Shown: positions 24,645 through 38,673 of the stretch, piece after piece | How positions within the stretch are numbered: position 1 is the first letter of the stretch | How the letters are laid out: each line of letters starts with the position of its first letter | Source: Rotaria macrura | Lineage: Eukaryota > Rotifera > Eurotatoria > Philodinida > Philodinidae | DNA length: 64,000 nt | Assembly: GCA_900239685.1 (NCBI GenBank) | Contig: OENT01000449.1 | Coordinates: 51,254 to 115,253, forward strand | Direction of reading: 5' to 3' | Notes under the pieces: model-generated | The model's database searches: none | What the model was told of the DNA's origin: nothing | Seen by the model: only the letters and a program-made list of their open reading frames with translations | Translations under genes and position numbers: made by a program

Positions 24645-26747
24645 ATTGATTCGAGTTGTGTATGAGTAAATTTCAGAAATCTAACCGAAAGATAAGAGAC
24701 TTGTTTCTTTTCGACACAGTTACTTATCTATATCATGATAATAAACAACATGATCGTTATCATGATGAAATCAACCATAGAGCTTGAATATGACACAAAT
24801 AAGTAAATCCTACTGATAAGTCTGCCAACTTATTGAACGTAGACAATAGATGTCTTTAGACAAAACATTTTACCGAACATATAGTCTGGAGTACAGTTAA
24901 GTTGTATCACATAAGTGAATGTATTCTCTGTGTTTCATTCTAATGGATCGTTCTTCGATGGAAGAGAACGCGTAATCGACATTCCACAGTATCAGGTAGA
25001 ATTGGAAACCAATTCGTTTATCGTCAAAATAGAACTCTTTTAATCCGATTGTGAAAATCATTCATTGTGATCTTCAACAAAGAAAGCAGAGAAAATCAAT
25101 CTTGAGTGTATCTAAGTATAATATTGATTTCATCAATGAAATCAGAGAAACAACGGAAAGTACTCAAACTCTGGAGAAAAGAAAACAGATGCAATGTTTT
25201 CCAAATCAAGCATATACGACTTGATCTCATCGCTATTATCAGATCAGGATTGAACTTAGTCTAGTGTCATATTTTATTTTTCTCATTGAAATAAACATGA
25301 TCATATTTGAATAAATTTCAATTAGAAACATTAAGACTTATTTTGACGCCACCCGCCCTCATAGATGTACCCTACATTTATGTTCCACTATAGGACATGA
25401 CAAAATCTTCAAAATTTCGTCTACTAGTGGAGTACAATCACACTGATCAACCATGCATGTTAAGATTCAACGAATTCTTGGAATGCATTTCCAAAATTTC
25501 TCAACTCGGTCGACTGTATCAAATGTACGCATTTGATTTTCTTGCAGTGATAAGTTAACCACTGTACTTCACTGTATAATCAGTTCTCTTGTTCTGACGA
25601 ACATCAACAATGAATCCTACCAATGATATGCATTTTGATTAATAGTGAACAACAAGCAATACAGTTGGACCATATCAATTAGCACTTGAGTTTGCGAAAG
25701 TTGAAATTCAGTTCTATATATTGCGACCATTACTCGTTATCTACAAAATGAATTACCCCGATGAATGAATTTGTCAATACGTAGAATTATTCATCTGTGT
25801 GAATTCGCTGATGATCGAAGACGACCATAAATATAGTTAAGAAATTCGATGGCTCGTTTAAGGGCGTGATGACATCAAAATTCTAAGGACTCTTTGAAGG
25901 TGAAATATAAAGTTCATTCTAAAGAATATAAAATCTAAAGAACAGTCCAAAAATAGTCATCAACGGTAATTTAAATTATAGAGAGAAATTGTATTTAAAA
26001 GATGTCAACTTCTCGACATTACACGAGTCAAAGACTAGACTTATGATACAATGGTCACGAAAGCAATGTATGTTCTTTATATGACTGGAGTCAATTGAAG
26101 AATCAGGCCCTCACAACAAAACGATATCAAGCATATGGCTTCTAAAATGTTCAAGTTTACACGAAGGATTCAGAAGTGGTCGCATACAAAAGAATAATTT
26201 TGATAACAGTGTTATTAGTGGTAACGATGCTTTGAGTTTTGTCGAGAAAACGAACGAAGATTCTTCTGAAAATTATTTTGACGAACAATTGTGAAAACCT
26301 TCACAAGAACTACAATAAACAAACTCAAATTTATGTCACTGCTAGTATTATTGTCATCACACATATTTATTAGAAGTCTCTAGGAAAAATCGATTCGAGT
26401 CATTAAAACAGAATGTATATAGCGTGAGACAACTTATTCCATTTAGTTTTAGTTGATAAACATTTCACTTTGTATTTGTATCTAATCATAGTATAATACT
26501 TTGAAAACCTGCAAAAAAAGGACTTACCTATTTATCCTCAATGACTGTCATGGTACTTGTTGAATGTTTTATAAATAAAATGAAAATGTTGATAATGTAA
26601 TCATAAAGTTTTCGTAATCATCGAATAATGATGGAGAAATGAATTTCTAAATTCTTTTGAATATTTCGAGCAATATCGAGACATTTTAGTCTCTCTGAAT
26701 TTTTAAATAGAGTACTCTCCACTGATTAAAAGTGTTCGTCGAAGAAC
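24645..26747. other. Intergenic, upstream of the mannosidase gene
   Basis: No gene recognised. It should contain the mannosidase promoter and any 5'UTR, but I see no defined element. Confidence 0.5.
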
Positions 26748-27066
26748 TGTGTAAGTAGGGGCGTAACCAGAAAATTTTCGTTGGGGGGGGGGGGGGGCTC
26801 TGCCTCCCAGTTTTGTGGAGTTCAAGAAAAAGAAGTTGAGCAGTACATGAGAATGCAATGGAACCAATAATAAAGTTAAAAAATTGTTCAAACCTTTATT
26901 ACCTACAAAATAATTATAAATTAAGCAACAATTTGACATGAGCGGGACCAATAGTTTTTGGTCCGGTTCCCAGCCAAAAAACATTTTGGTCTCGGTCCCA
27001 GTCCCGTTGGGATCGGGACCATGTTACACATATCTAGCAACAATACAATACAAAAAACAGCGATCG

Positions 27067-27195
27067 CAACAAAATTCTGCTATTAATACGATTAACAGCA
27101 AATTGATCAATGACTTTTTCAAAATCTTTATCAATATCACGTTCAATTGATAAGATACAAAGATCGCTTAAGCGTTCATCTGCCATATCAAGTGA
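27067..27195 (-). pseudogene. hAT transposase C-terminal fragment
   Basis: About 43 codons reading SLDMADERLSDLCILSIERD then IDKDFEKVIDQFAVNR. The pattern ERLS-x-L-x-x-L-SIERD followed by a hydrophobic stretch and DxFA is the conserved C-terminal end of the hAT dimerisation region in ZMYM1/DUF4371-type transposases. No upstream zinc-finger or catalytic region is recognisable inside the element, so this is a relic. Confidence 0.72.
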
Positions 27196-27520
27196 TTGCG
27201 AAAACAACTTTTTGGTTGTCAGCATCATTAGTTTGTTTATGAGAAGAATTGTGCTTTTCTGAGTTGACAAAAATTAGAAATCGAGAGTTTTCCTGTTATT
27301 ATTACTCATGAGTCAACGCAAAATGTTGTGCGCAGAAATGAGCTTATCTTTTACAACTTGTATGCAGAAACATTCATGATATGATATGTATATGTAATTA
27401 AATTACGCATTCCGTTTTTATCGTTTTATTTTTTGAAGATATTGCTTTCTCTGAATTACATTAATTAATAGATGTTTGATCGTCATGTGTCAAAAAAATT
27501 CAAAGAACAAGTGTATACTG

Positions 27521-27897
27521 ACCATGTAGCCAATAATGTAAAATTATGCATTAACATGCATTGATTTTTGAATGAGTCTTCGAAAATTTTATCATTATTT
27601 CTTTGGAATGCATTGCAATACATAAAAAATGAGCGAAAAAATGCATTGTAATTAATTAAGAGCCTGCAGAACTTCAACACATTATAATACATTTTTTCTC
27701 AAATTTTTCATGAATGGTAATGTATTTCAGAGAAATAATGATAAAAGTTTCGAAGACTCGCTCAAAATCAATGCACTATTTATCAAATAATGCATTATAA
27801 TGCATGAAAAAGATTGCATTATAATTACATCACGTACATTATTTATCAAAAATAATATAAGGTAATGTCCATTATTTTACATTATTGGCTACATGGT
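27521..27897. mobile_element. Nested MITE with long inverted arms (377 bp)
   Basis: The ends are perfect inverted copies over at least 24 nt, beginning ACCATGTAGCC and running into AATAATGTAAAAT. Inner segments around GAGTCTTCGAAA and TTTATCATTATTTCT also match in inverted orientation, so each arm is long. AATGCATT motifs are abundant, linking it to the 122-bp array at 7.4 kb. No convincing target duplication longer than 2-3 bp was seen. It lies inside the hAT element and so inserted after it. Confidence 0.75.
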
Positions 27898-28110
27898 TGA
27901 TGCTATCTTTTATATTCTGTTAGAGAAGATATTGTACATAATAATGCATTCTTTATATAACATTTATATGCACATTAAAATTACAAACACAAACATAACA
28001 AAGCTTCGAAATAAAAAAATTTTGTAAGGTGGGTCTAGTTCTCCTTAGGAGAGGGGGGGGGGGCGGCACAGCTCCCCTAGTCTCCATCTGTTTACGCCAT
28101 TATGTGTAAG

Positions 28111-31100
28111 TTGAAATCATTCTCTAATACATTCAAGCTCATCAAGTTGCAATTTAACGACAACATATAGTTAGTTAAATTACATTTAGAATGAATTATA
28201 CATTATTTTATTTAATACTTTCAGAATCCGTGAAATATTTCTTTTCTTGATGAAAGAAGAGTCAAAATTAAACTGTAACTAGTTAACATATCAAGTGGCA
28301 TATGATAAGTTCAATAATGTTGTCGAGAGTAAGTATATACTGGTAAGTTGTCCTTGTTTTTCTAATTAACTGTAAGAATTTCATTTTAGTGCAGTTGCAT
28401 CGATGGCAGTTTTTTATGTATGAACTTGTTTTATAGCTCATAGGCAAATATGTTTTTCAGTTACTACTAACCATGGAATTGTATAATAGATCCTACTAGT
28501 TAATTGGACTTTTTTGAGACCCCCATTTATAGATATTGTCACTTAGAATGTAGTCGTAGCAGCAGAGTCAGTAGAACGAATGAACTACAGATTTTCTATA
28601 TTCCATACTCGTATAGACCAACTGGATTTACTAGCTTCTTGTTTTGATGAGTAAGATGATTTTTTTCTTTGATTTTAACATTGCCCATATACTAAACAAT
28701 CACCTATTGGAAAAAGGATCCATTGAAAATATTTTTGAATACAATTTTTCTGCTATCGAAAGCTTCATAGTAGTTTCCGAATTCGAAAAAGTATTGTAGA
28801 AAGCTAATTTTCCCCGAAAAACCAAGTTAGCATTTGAAAGAGTACCTACAGATATCTTCTGTCTTCCCAGACAGTCATGAATCTTTAAAAGAATCCCATA
28901 ATGGGCAATGGAAATCGATTGAGAAATTTGCGTTCCATACTTTGAAAGGTTTCCGATTTATTGAAAATCTTCAGAATACCGGTTAAGTCGTTGAAGTTTC
29001 TTAATGTAATTTTTCGGTTTTGATTCATTTTGAAGTTCTTCAGTGAAATAAGAACTGCTGCCATATTTCATACAATGCATGTTCCATTTCTGATCATTCT
29101 GGCTTTCTATGATTAATTTCCTTTTGAAAATCTAAATCCATTTCATACGTTCGAAAAAATCTAATGCTATCTTCAGTATTAAACTTAGTTTCTGTTTTGA
29201 ATATGTTTGAAAAAAATATGACCCTAACAATTTGCTAACAAACACTATTATTTTACGTTTTTCTTGAGCTGCTTCGTCGAATTCCAATAAAATAACGAGT
29301 AAATGAAACAAGTAGGATTCTTAAAAGAGATTTCTTTTTTTTATAGAAATGATTTCATAATCCCTATGTTCTTAATTAAAGCAGCTAGACTTCATGACAT
29401 TTTCAAAATATACATCTTATCTCATTTTTTCCACTGAGTTTTACGAGAAGTAGCTTCTCGTCAATCATTCATCATCTTTAAGGGTAACACTATAAAACTT
29501 TATCTTGATTGGCCTAATGCTTGTTCAAAGATTGTGCGCTGTTAAATCATGACCATTTCAATAAATTTCAGGTGACCAACAAAAGTCTCGTAAAGAAAAA
29601 ACTGGTCAGACATGTGATCGCCACCAACCACCTTGAGATAATATTAACCTAACTAAACAAGCTTTCTGAACTTCTTACCGAAAACAACAGGAAAATCAAA
29701 AAGGAACACAAAAAAACAAAGAAAAATAAAACTTCTGATGAACTCTCTCTCTCTCTCCTTTTTGAAACTCTTCATCTGACAATAACTTGCCTATGGTTTG
29801 ATTATTGTTCGTCACAAAAATGGTTATATCTTTCCTGGTTAGTCAAGTCATTTGTTTTTATATTACAATTCAGGTAGCATTTTTACCATCGTTTTCAAAA
29901 ATAGTCATGCATTCGAAATATATAACACCGCTTTTTTTATTATCTTACCTTTAGTATCATATTCGCCGATTTTCACTAGAACACACAGAAACATAATGCA
30001 TTCAACTACGAATAAGATATTTGTACATCTTACATACAGATAATGAATTAACCGCTCGAAATTCCTTTCGAATGTGCATCATTCAAATCACTCGTGTTAC
30101 ACTTATGTAATTTGAAGAAATATTTTTTTCTTCTTCTCATTTTATCTTGAACTCTATATGATGCCCATTCTAAGTGACGTTTTTAAAGTTAAGAATCAAT
30201 CGCTCTTTCTATAAATTTGTTGATTCAACTCTAACTAATCGACATTGAGGGTCTGAATGTGAGTGCATTCATAACTCACATCGCAATCGTTTAGAATGCA
30301 AGATTTTCAATAATGTTTCTGCTTGTAAAACATACGGTCTAGTTTCGAGATATATATGTACTGATGTAAGAGCTTGTTACGTGGTTAGTTGGGTTCCTAT
30401 TTCTGTGAGATCTGAAATCCTTGGTAGAGTGGTAGGAGAAACGCTTTTCGCTGAAACGATTCATCTGGGTGAGTGAGAGTTATTGAACACTTCTTTATAA
30501 TGACTAATAATGTGGATAATGCCTGGTTTTATATATTTTTTCTTAGATGAAAACTGATGGTGTCCCGTTGAACTTTCCTCTCTCTATTCCTCATACCTCT
30601 GTAAACTAGCAAGATACTGAACAATCAGATTTGACATATGGCAGTTGAGGATAGAAACGAATCTGCTCAGTTCTCGTAATAAGATCATGGATAATAATGA
30701 AGTTTAAATTCGTTTAGAATATTGTAAAGTCGTCTAGTGATATGATCTTGTAACCTTGGACACAATACCCATCTCACGCTATGCTATCATGAGTTCCAGT
30801 AAGGGTTCAATTTTCCGCTTGCCTAGCTGTCTGTGACTAACATTCTTTATCTATACTGTAAATCAATGTATCAAGTTATTTTACTTTTCTGACTAAAGAC
30901 TATTGAGTGTAGTTTAAAATGATGTACATTCAAACAGGTAATAATAAGAAACATTGTTAGGACATTTTAATGGCATATTCATTTAGATGATAATATGCTT
31001 TTATGAACTTAAGTTATCATCAATATTTATGAAAATTTTCAATGATCAGAAGCCTTAAATGAATACTGATCGTATTTAATATTTCCATAGAACTGTTGCC

Positions 31101-31571
31101 ATCGATACTTATGAAGGAATTAAAATTCTGCTAATCTCTCTGTACTAATTTATCAGTGTTCTTCTACAATTTTTGGTGTTTCTCTTCTAGAAGGATAATT
31201 CTTCTAATATGCACACACGATGAAACCTTTCGAACCTTAGCATCATGTTCTTAGTATTTCTGTTACATTCGACAGATGCTATATTGTAGTTTGGAGGAGA
31301 GAAAAACACTCACACTGAATGCAGTATAGAAACAATGTACAGTTTTCTATGAGTCGATAATCTTCACTAGAAAAAAAACAATACGAGAGTTGTTGTAACA
31401 ATTTACTTGAGATAAAGAATGCAGTATTCATCATGTATATTGCTTTCGATTTTAAGTACATGATCTTGATTCTTGTCATATATTAATCATTATGAAATGC
31501 ATTGTAGATATTGAAATCTTTTCTCCTTTTATCTGGCAAATTGACATCATATATTCACAACATAAAAGCAG
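28111..31571. other. Intergenic, no gene seen
   Basis: About 3.4 kb without a recognisable gene. There is a CT microsatellite near 29743-29758. The last part is upstream of the S8 protease gene. Confidence 0.5.
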
Positions 31572-31574
31572 AAC

Positions 31575-34500
31575 ATGAAGTTAATTATTGCAGGAGCATT
31601 CTTTGTAATACTCAGTATAAATCTAAGCATACTTGCCGATCGATTGACTGATACACGTGGTGCTTTTAGTATGTATTGCTTTAAAATCTACTATTCAACT
31701 GAAGTATATCATTTGTGTAATATTTTGCAGAGATTCTCCAGAAATTTACTGACCTCAAAGTAGGGAACGGACAAACATCATTAGAAATGGATTCGCCTCC
31801 TCGTACGAATAGTGGCCGTAAACTTATACCGAATACTTACTTGGTGGAATTCGACCAACGTGCTCGCATTGGCAATTTCGAACAGCTAATTACTGACTCG
31901 TTGGAAAGATCTCGTGGAATTCCACGATCGGCTATTGTCATGCGACATTCGATTTCTTCATCGTTGTTCTCTGGTGCTTCGTTCTCAGTGGATATCGAGC
32001 ATTCAGTCAAAGTCATCGAGTCTATACCCCATGCTAAAGCTGTTTATCCAGTTTATTTTGTCCCAGGTCCAAAAAATTTAAATAGCTATGCCACACCTGG
32101 TGGTAAGAGTGGCAATCAAGTGAATACTGTGATTGCACATGAAATGACAGGAGTCGCACAGGTTCACAGCCAATTGAAAAATTTTGGAAAAGGTGTTCGG
32201 GTAAGAATTTTCAATCTGGCACAAGTTCTTTTGATTAATCGTTTTAAGAAGAAGATAGAACTAGAAAAAATCAATATCGTTTGGTTGTTTGATTACATCG
32301 ACATGCAATCATTATTCATTTAAGATTATTCGATAACTGAAGTGAAGATTATCCTCAGACCAATATCTAATTACAATGTTGACTGTCGGTTTTCTTTTCA
32401 AAATAGCATGCACGATAATGTTGCTAATGCTCCTTTTCATAACAGGATACAGTTCGCTGCTCTAAAATCATTCTTGAATTATTTACCAGTGAAAATCTTA
32501 ATGCATAGCTCAATTTCCCAACTGTTATGTTTGATGTCATAGTTATAATAGGCTTTAGAGTTGATCGTGATTTCTGCAGATGCCAATGGATTACCCATGT
32601 CAATCTACGCACTATTTAGGTTGCTGTGATTGATACTGGTATCGATTATCTACATCCTGCTCTAGGAGGTTGTTTTGGACCACAATGTAAAGTTGCATTT
32701 GGTTATGGTAAAAGGCGATTTCCACTTCTCATTCGAGACGAAAAAATAATGATAACTTATCTTTCTAGATTTGGTGGGAGATGCATACAGTGCAGTGAAT
32801 CCGATTCCAGTACCGGATAACGATCCAATCGACGATTGTTCTTCCGAATCTCATGGTATTTTTTTAAATTTTCGACTCAGCATCTAGAACTGTACTAATA
32901 AAAGCATTAAATTGAGTTTAGGCACTCATGTGGCCGGCATTATTGCTGCGAATGCTACCGATATATCTCAAACAGGCTTTGGGCCTCTTGCACCTTTTCT
33001 AGGTGTCGCTCCTCAGGCAACTCTTGGTGCATGTAGGTTCACGCAAGTTTGCACCATAACAACTTACGTAGATTTCATTCTTTTCGTTGCATAGATCGTA
33101 TCTTCGGGTGCGCTGCAGATGGAACTACCACAGGTACACATGCACACGAATGAAAACTGTTCACAGAAGCTTATCTATACTTATGTTATATTTTTCGAAA
33201 CGCCTTTAGATGTGATAACTGCTGCAATCATTAGTGCTTTCGAAGACAAGGCCGACATAAGTAAGTATTCGTATGCGATTCTTTACGATGACACGAGACG
33301 AATTCAATTCACTAAGATATTTGCTTCGCCTAGGTATCTAATAACACGTTATTTTATAACGAATAACTGTATACTACTTAGTTATGTATTAAAAAAAAAG
33401 ACAGGTTGTACTATTTCGGTAGCTTTTCAGTTTAATCGTTGTTTCAATCGTCAGATGATTGTAGGAATGTCATTGTAACTTGAACATTCTCGAAAAATTC
33501 AAACTTTGCTTTCATTGACAGTGAGATGAGCTATCTAAATCTGAATATATATCCAACAGCAAATATCAATCTAATTTGTTTGTGCTTGTGTAAAGAGACA
33601 CATGGTAATGATGAGCAAGCTATTTTTCAGTTCAATTGCAAGTACAGTTATTCAGAGAATCAAAGTCAAACAGTTAACTACACTGAACTGAGTTCAAATA
33701 ATAAGTTATAAGGCTTAATTTTATCACATGACACGCACCAATCAGAGGGACGTATAGATAACTAAACCTCTAGTACAGATCTCGTTACGGCTTGATATTG
33801 GAATGTTGCATCTGATATTTCAATATGACTTCACTCTATTTAGTCACAATGTCCGTCGGAGGGGCTGGAGCATACACGGAAACATCAGATTCAATCGTAG
33901 CTCAACTTGTGTCGGAAAGAGGAGGTAAACAATCTTTCTTGAATACCGAAATGTTCTGATATTTTGCCAAGTTTCTTAAAGTGTACATAACTTTTGCTCA
34001 AGGAAATGACGGAACTCAAGGTCTTCAAACAGGTGCTGATCCAGCTATTTCACCAGGGGCTATGGCTATAGCTTCAGTGGACAACTCGCATGTGGCTGAA
34101 TTTTACTTACTTACACCTGATAGTCAAAAGATTTTCTATTCGGCAGGAACTGCTTTTGGTGGATGGCAATCGAGTGTAAAATCAATTATTGTCGTCAACA
34201 GTATATTTTCATTCTGTACTATAGACATAACCATTTTTTTAAAAATGACTAGATCCAGAAGCTACAGCGAATGATGGATGTAACGGTCCGACGAAATCGG
34301 TTGCAGATGCTGTTGTTCTGTATGCCTATCATACCGGAGATTTATGCGGCTCGGCAGTTAGGTGTAATCTAGCAGCGACCGCTGGTGCAAAGGGTTGTCT
34401 TTTATACAATGTTGGTGCCATTACAGGTTTATTTCACTGTCGTTTTGATTTTCTGTTTTACTTGAACTTATCTTTTAGGATCATCGGTGATTCCCAGTGG

Positions 34501-37500
34501 TAGCATCAGTTTGGTAGATGGTCAACAAATCATTTCAATAGTGGCAGGAAATCCTTCTGCTGTATTTACATTCACCAATCTGATGGAACTTGCACCAGTT
34601 GTAAGTCAAAATGTACTTTTTTCCTCATAGTGTATGCAACGAAATATGGCATAAGATACCATTCAAATATAATTTTTCGTAGTTTGATAAGAGAATTGAC
34701 TCGAAACGACGATGACAGTAAGAGTATTCAAAGTTTATAAAACCACCGTAGAAATTCATAAATGGAAATTTTCAACATAAGAAAAAGGACTACTATTGAT
34801 TGTTTTGCCACGTTTATCAGTTGAATCTTGACATATCTTCGTTTCTTCTCATTGCGATTAAGCCAACGGCAGGAACACTCTCTTCGTTCACATCGTTTGG
34901 TCTTACTGGTGATCTACTACTCAAGCCTCAAATAAGTGGTATAGGTGGCGATGTTTACTCGACCATTTCAACTTACGCTGCTCAAAAACAGAAATTATCA
35001 GAGGCATACGCTTCTTACTCGGGCACAAGTATGGCTTGTCCTTATGTCGCTGGGTATGAATGAATTTCATTTTATCACTGAAAGTTCGAAGTACAGTTGA
35101 ACTGCAGTTTTTGAAACCTTTTGAGAAGAGAAAACCTCTTGATTTGTCGAAAGGGATTTAACAACAGCTTAGTACCGAAGAAAATTATTTCTAAATCCTA
35201 ATAGTTACCAAAAAACATCAATGGTAATCATAAGACACTCGTTACATGAAATAAAAACGGCAACCATATAATGCATTTAGTAGTTCCCAAACTTCTTTTA
35301 ATCAAAGAATCATGCAACAATATGATTGTTGCCGAGATAAAGTTACTTCATCCAAATTATCAAGAGACAGCCGATCGAAATCTCTTACCTTAAATCTATC
35401 ATAGAAAAAAATCAATGCTCGCATACAGTACATATCGCTGCAAAACAGAGAATCCAGAATATTCGGTAGTTTACACTAGTAACTTTTACATTGAATTGAA
35501 GAACTGTAACATTAGCACACTTAGTACTTTTGGCAAGCGGATGTTTTTATGTAGAACTTTCAGTAAACCTGTATGGAAAACTAGAGCTGTATGAATTTAC
35601 GTTGTTTATGAGGCTTTGAATGCGAGACATGATTATCTGTTCAATCATCGTTTTGTTTTCGAAAGACGCCCAACACTGGCTGACTCTGCATAAGAAGCGA
35701 CAAGGATAAGAACTTCATAAATATCAATATGTAAGAGTTATTCATCATATTGTGATCAGTACTTTTGCAATGTGTGGACGGCATTCTCGATGAATTCTTT
35801 GGTGTCTCAACTGTGTGTTCAGATATCAATTAATCATGAGTAGATGATTTGTAGAATGCAATCAGAAATCTCATTTTCTGTGAAAGTAGATTGTCTATGT
35901 AAACCTATGTCATTCCTCAAGTTTTCAAAGGAATAATTCAAATGGAAAGAAATATTGAGCAAATCTTTTAATAAGAGTTAAATAACGTCGTTGTGAACTG
36001 AAAGTTTTCCACAATATAAGCAATCCTATTTAGAGTGTCCAAACTAGTAAACGCTAAACAATATAAGGTAAATTGTAAGATATAGACAAATATTTGCGCT
36101 AGACTGATAATATCATTGAATCTGTTCATGCTAGATATTCTATTGTGCAAATGATCCAACAATGTCATAAGAGCAAGGTGTTAGAATACTTTATTTATTG
36201 AGAACTTTTAGAAATGTGCTATCTACCTGTCTATATTTATGTATATACATATGCTCGTTAAATCTGGTTCTATTTTCGTACATTGTTAACTCATAAATCT
36301 TCTTAAATCTACCGGATGTATAGTATTTTGTGCCAAAAAGAAATGGTATCGGTTCACGTTCTTTCTGCTCCCACCGTTAAACAAATATTGTTTATTATGA
36401 ATCATTTTAAAAACCGATTCGATTCTCTTTTTGAAGAACATTGGCACTCTTTCTTGCACACATCGGTAATCCTGCTCTATCGACAGTTGGCAATAATTTG
36501 AAAGGTTCAAAGAGTCGACCGTCATTCTCGGAAGTTGTGAATTTATTTCAGTCGAACGCCATGCCAGTTAAGATATACAGTTCGTCCATGCTCGCCACGA
36601 TTGTTCAACAAGGTGCAGGATTGGTCAATGCCTTTCAAGCCTTAACAGCCACAACGATCGTTTCGCCGAGTGAACTTGCATTGAATGACACAATTCGACA
36701 AAAGAAAGTCTACGAAATCAAAGTTTCTAACGTTGGTCATAAAGCTGCTTGGTACAAAATAAGTCATCATGGAGCTGCATTAGCTACTGGAGGAGAGAAA
36801 GGCAATGATCAGCTTTTGTCACAGCCCATATACACCGCCGACTATGCTGTGAGTACTACGTGATTCATGAAGCCGAAATTAAATCTTCATTCGTAAAGTG
36901 AAACTACAGTGCATGCATGAAGGCATCACAGTTTGAAAATTTCTAGTCACCACAGAAGAATATAGTCGAAAGGTTGATTTAAAATAATTTTATATTCGAA
37001 ATAGAAGAAAGAATGTTTCTAAACTCTTATAACCGATGTAAGTATGCTTTTGTCAAGTATCGATAACTTCAATTACTGTATTTGTATACAAAGAGTAGAT
37101 TATATGTTAATATACTTAGGTAGTGGTAAGCGTTTTGTTTGCGAGTACGAACTATGCGATGCGATTTTTACCGCTAGTATATGATCTCTGCAGAAAACAT
37201 ACCTGGTTATTTTCCTGTTAATTTATATCTATGATTGAGTCTTTATTTCTTTGTTTTCCTTGTTACATTAAAAGGAAGTTTTCATACGGCCAACATCTTT
37301 CAAACTCGAGCCTGGACAATCACGCGTGGTCACTCTTAGGTTTCAAGCACCTCGCAAAGCTCAGCCGGCTCTTCTTCCAATATTTTCTGGCTTTATTTAT
37401 GTTTCCAACGATGTAGATGACAAAATAGCTCATGTTCCATGTAAGTTTATATGATTTCACTGTTCGAATATGCATTCTGTCATAAGATGATCCACATCTG

Positions 37501-38673
37501 TATAGATGCTGGTGTTGTGGGTGATTACAAAAATGCACAAATACTAGTTCACGAAAGTCCGTTGGGCATTGTAACAGGTTTATTGGATGACACTGGTAAC
37601 TTCATTTCAAATGGAGAATACATGAACTTAACTGCGTCGGGAGCATTTCCAATTATTCTGACTACAGCATGGGCATCAAGAATCGTTTTCATCGATGTCA
37701 TCGCTGGAACAGAAAACGTTCTAAAGGGCTTCAATCCGAGGTAAACGAAAGCTTCACTCGAAATGTTTTCATGTTGTAACGAGCACTTGAGATTGACGGT
37801 TGTACATAGATTCGGTTGCTACTTCATAAATTATTGTCAGAACTATATCCATATTGGTAAATCATGATGAAACCTAGCATCCGGTGTGTATTAAATGCAT
37901 AATCGGAAAACTATGTCTTCTTCATTCGAAGAGACGTATAGGGGTTAGATGTGATTTGCTTTTTCCTCCTTGTATGGTGACCATCTCTCGTTTCAATATA
38001 TGAGAATGGGAGTTAGCTCGAAACGTAGGCTCTCACATTTCATGTATCTTTATGAAAAATTTTAATCTTTTCTTTGATTTTATCATAGAATAAATTCTAT
38101 GCACGACATTGCCATAGTAGTTTGATACAGAAAACACAAATAAACGAACATATACGATATCACTTCTTGATACTTAATACATCGTAGTTGTTTTATTTCA
38201 ACCTATTCCATCTTTTATTAGACACAGTTGTGGTTTTGAACAGAATTGACGATTAAATTACTTGATGTTCTGATTAGAATGACATCAACTAATGCAATCA
38301 ATGCAGTAGTGTCCCATCACATGTTTTCAAGATCATTTTTCAGAAGAATATATTCTCATGCTTTGCTTTCTCTTCCCATCATAGCTTTGGTCTGGTATAC
38401 GATGGTGATGGTTCGGGCCCATTATACCTTAAGAATGTACCAAGAAACGGTGCTACAATGTCAGGTCAATCATATCAGCCATATTATTTTTTTCCTTGGA
38501 CTGGTTTAGTCAGTACTGTGATTACAACTGAAAACGATGCACTCCTTTACACTACTCAACTTCTTCCTGGTCAATACAAACTACGATTTTGGGCTTTGAA
38601 ACACTTCGGTGATTACACAAATGACAAGGATTTTGAAATCTATCACACTCCGGCCTTCAACCTGGTGTATTAA
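31575..38673 (+). CDS. Subtilisin-family (S8) serine protease with I9, PA and Fn3-like regions
   Basis: Exons: 31575-31668, 31731-32200, 32620-32707, 32769-32855, 32922-33032, 33095-33133, 33210-33260, 33844-33924, 33982-34200, 34253-34426, 34479-34600, 34863-35053, 36437-36848, 37275-37440, 37506-37740, 38385-38673. They total 2829 nt (942 aa), with every junction GT-AG and in phase. A signal peptide (MKLIIAGAFFVILSINLSIL) is followed by an I9-type propeptide (about 65-150). The catalytic residues are D193 (VAVIDTG), H246 (SHGTHVAG), N349 (QGNDG) and S568 (GTSMACP). A protease-associated insert lies at about 400-510, and beta-rich Fn3-like domains follow to the end. The architecture is that of Vpr/minor-extracellular-protease enzymes of bacteria and fungi rather than animal furins. 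The enzyme is probably secreted. The 1383-nt intron 12 is the longest. AATAAA lies at 38803-38808. A candidate 3' splice site ends at 31571, leaving 3 nt before the ATG. Confidence 0.92.

Larger units (their letters stand above)
26756..28102 (-). mobile_element. Degenerate hAT transposon (1347 bp)
   Basis: The 8-bp direct repeat TGTGTAAG flanks the element at 26748-26755 and 28103-28110. Imperfect 15-bp terminal inverted repeats begin TAGGGGCGTAACCAG on the left and TAATGGCGTAAACAG on the right strand, matching at 12 of 15 positions. A poly-G run follows each end. Inside, the minus strand keeps a fragment of the hAT transposase C-terminus (27067-27195). Repeated GGTCCC/GGGACC motifs sit at about 26940-27021, and a 377-bp MITE is nested at 27521-27897. 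The target duplication, end sequence and protein fragment agree on the hAT superfamily. Most of the transposase is gone, so the copy cannot be autonomous. Confidence 0.8.

Noticed and set aside
27480..27900. CRISPR-like array suggested by recurring AATGCATT
   Set aside because: Spacing is irregular, the motif is palindromic and lies in MITE arms, and the genome is eukaryotic.
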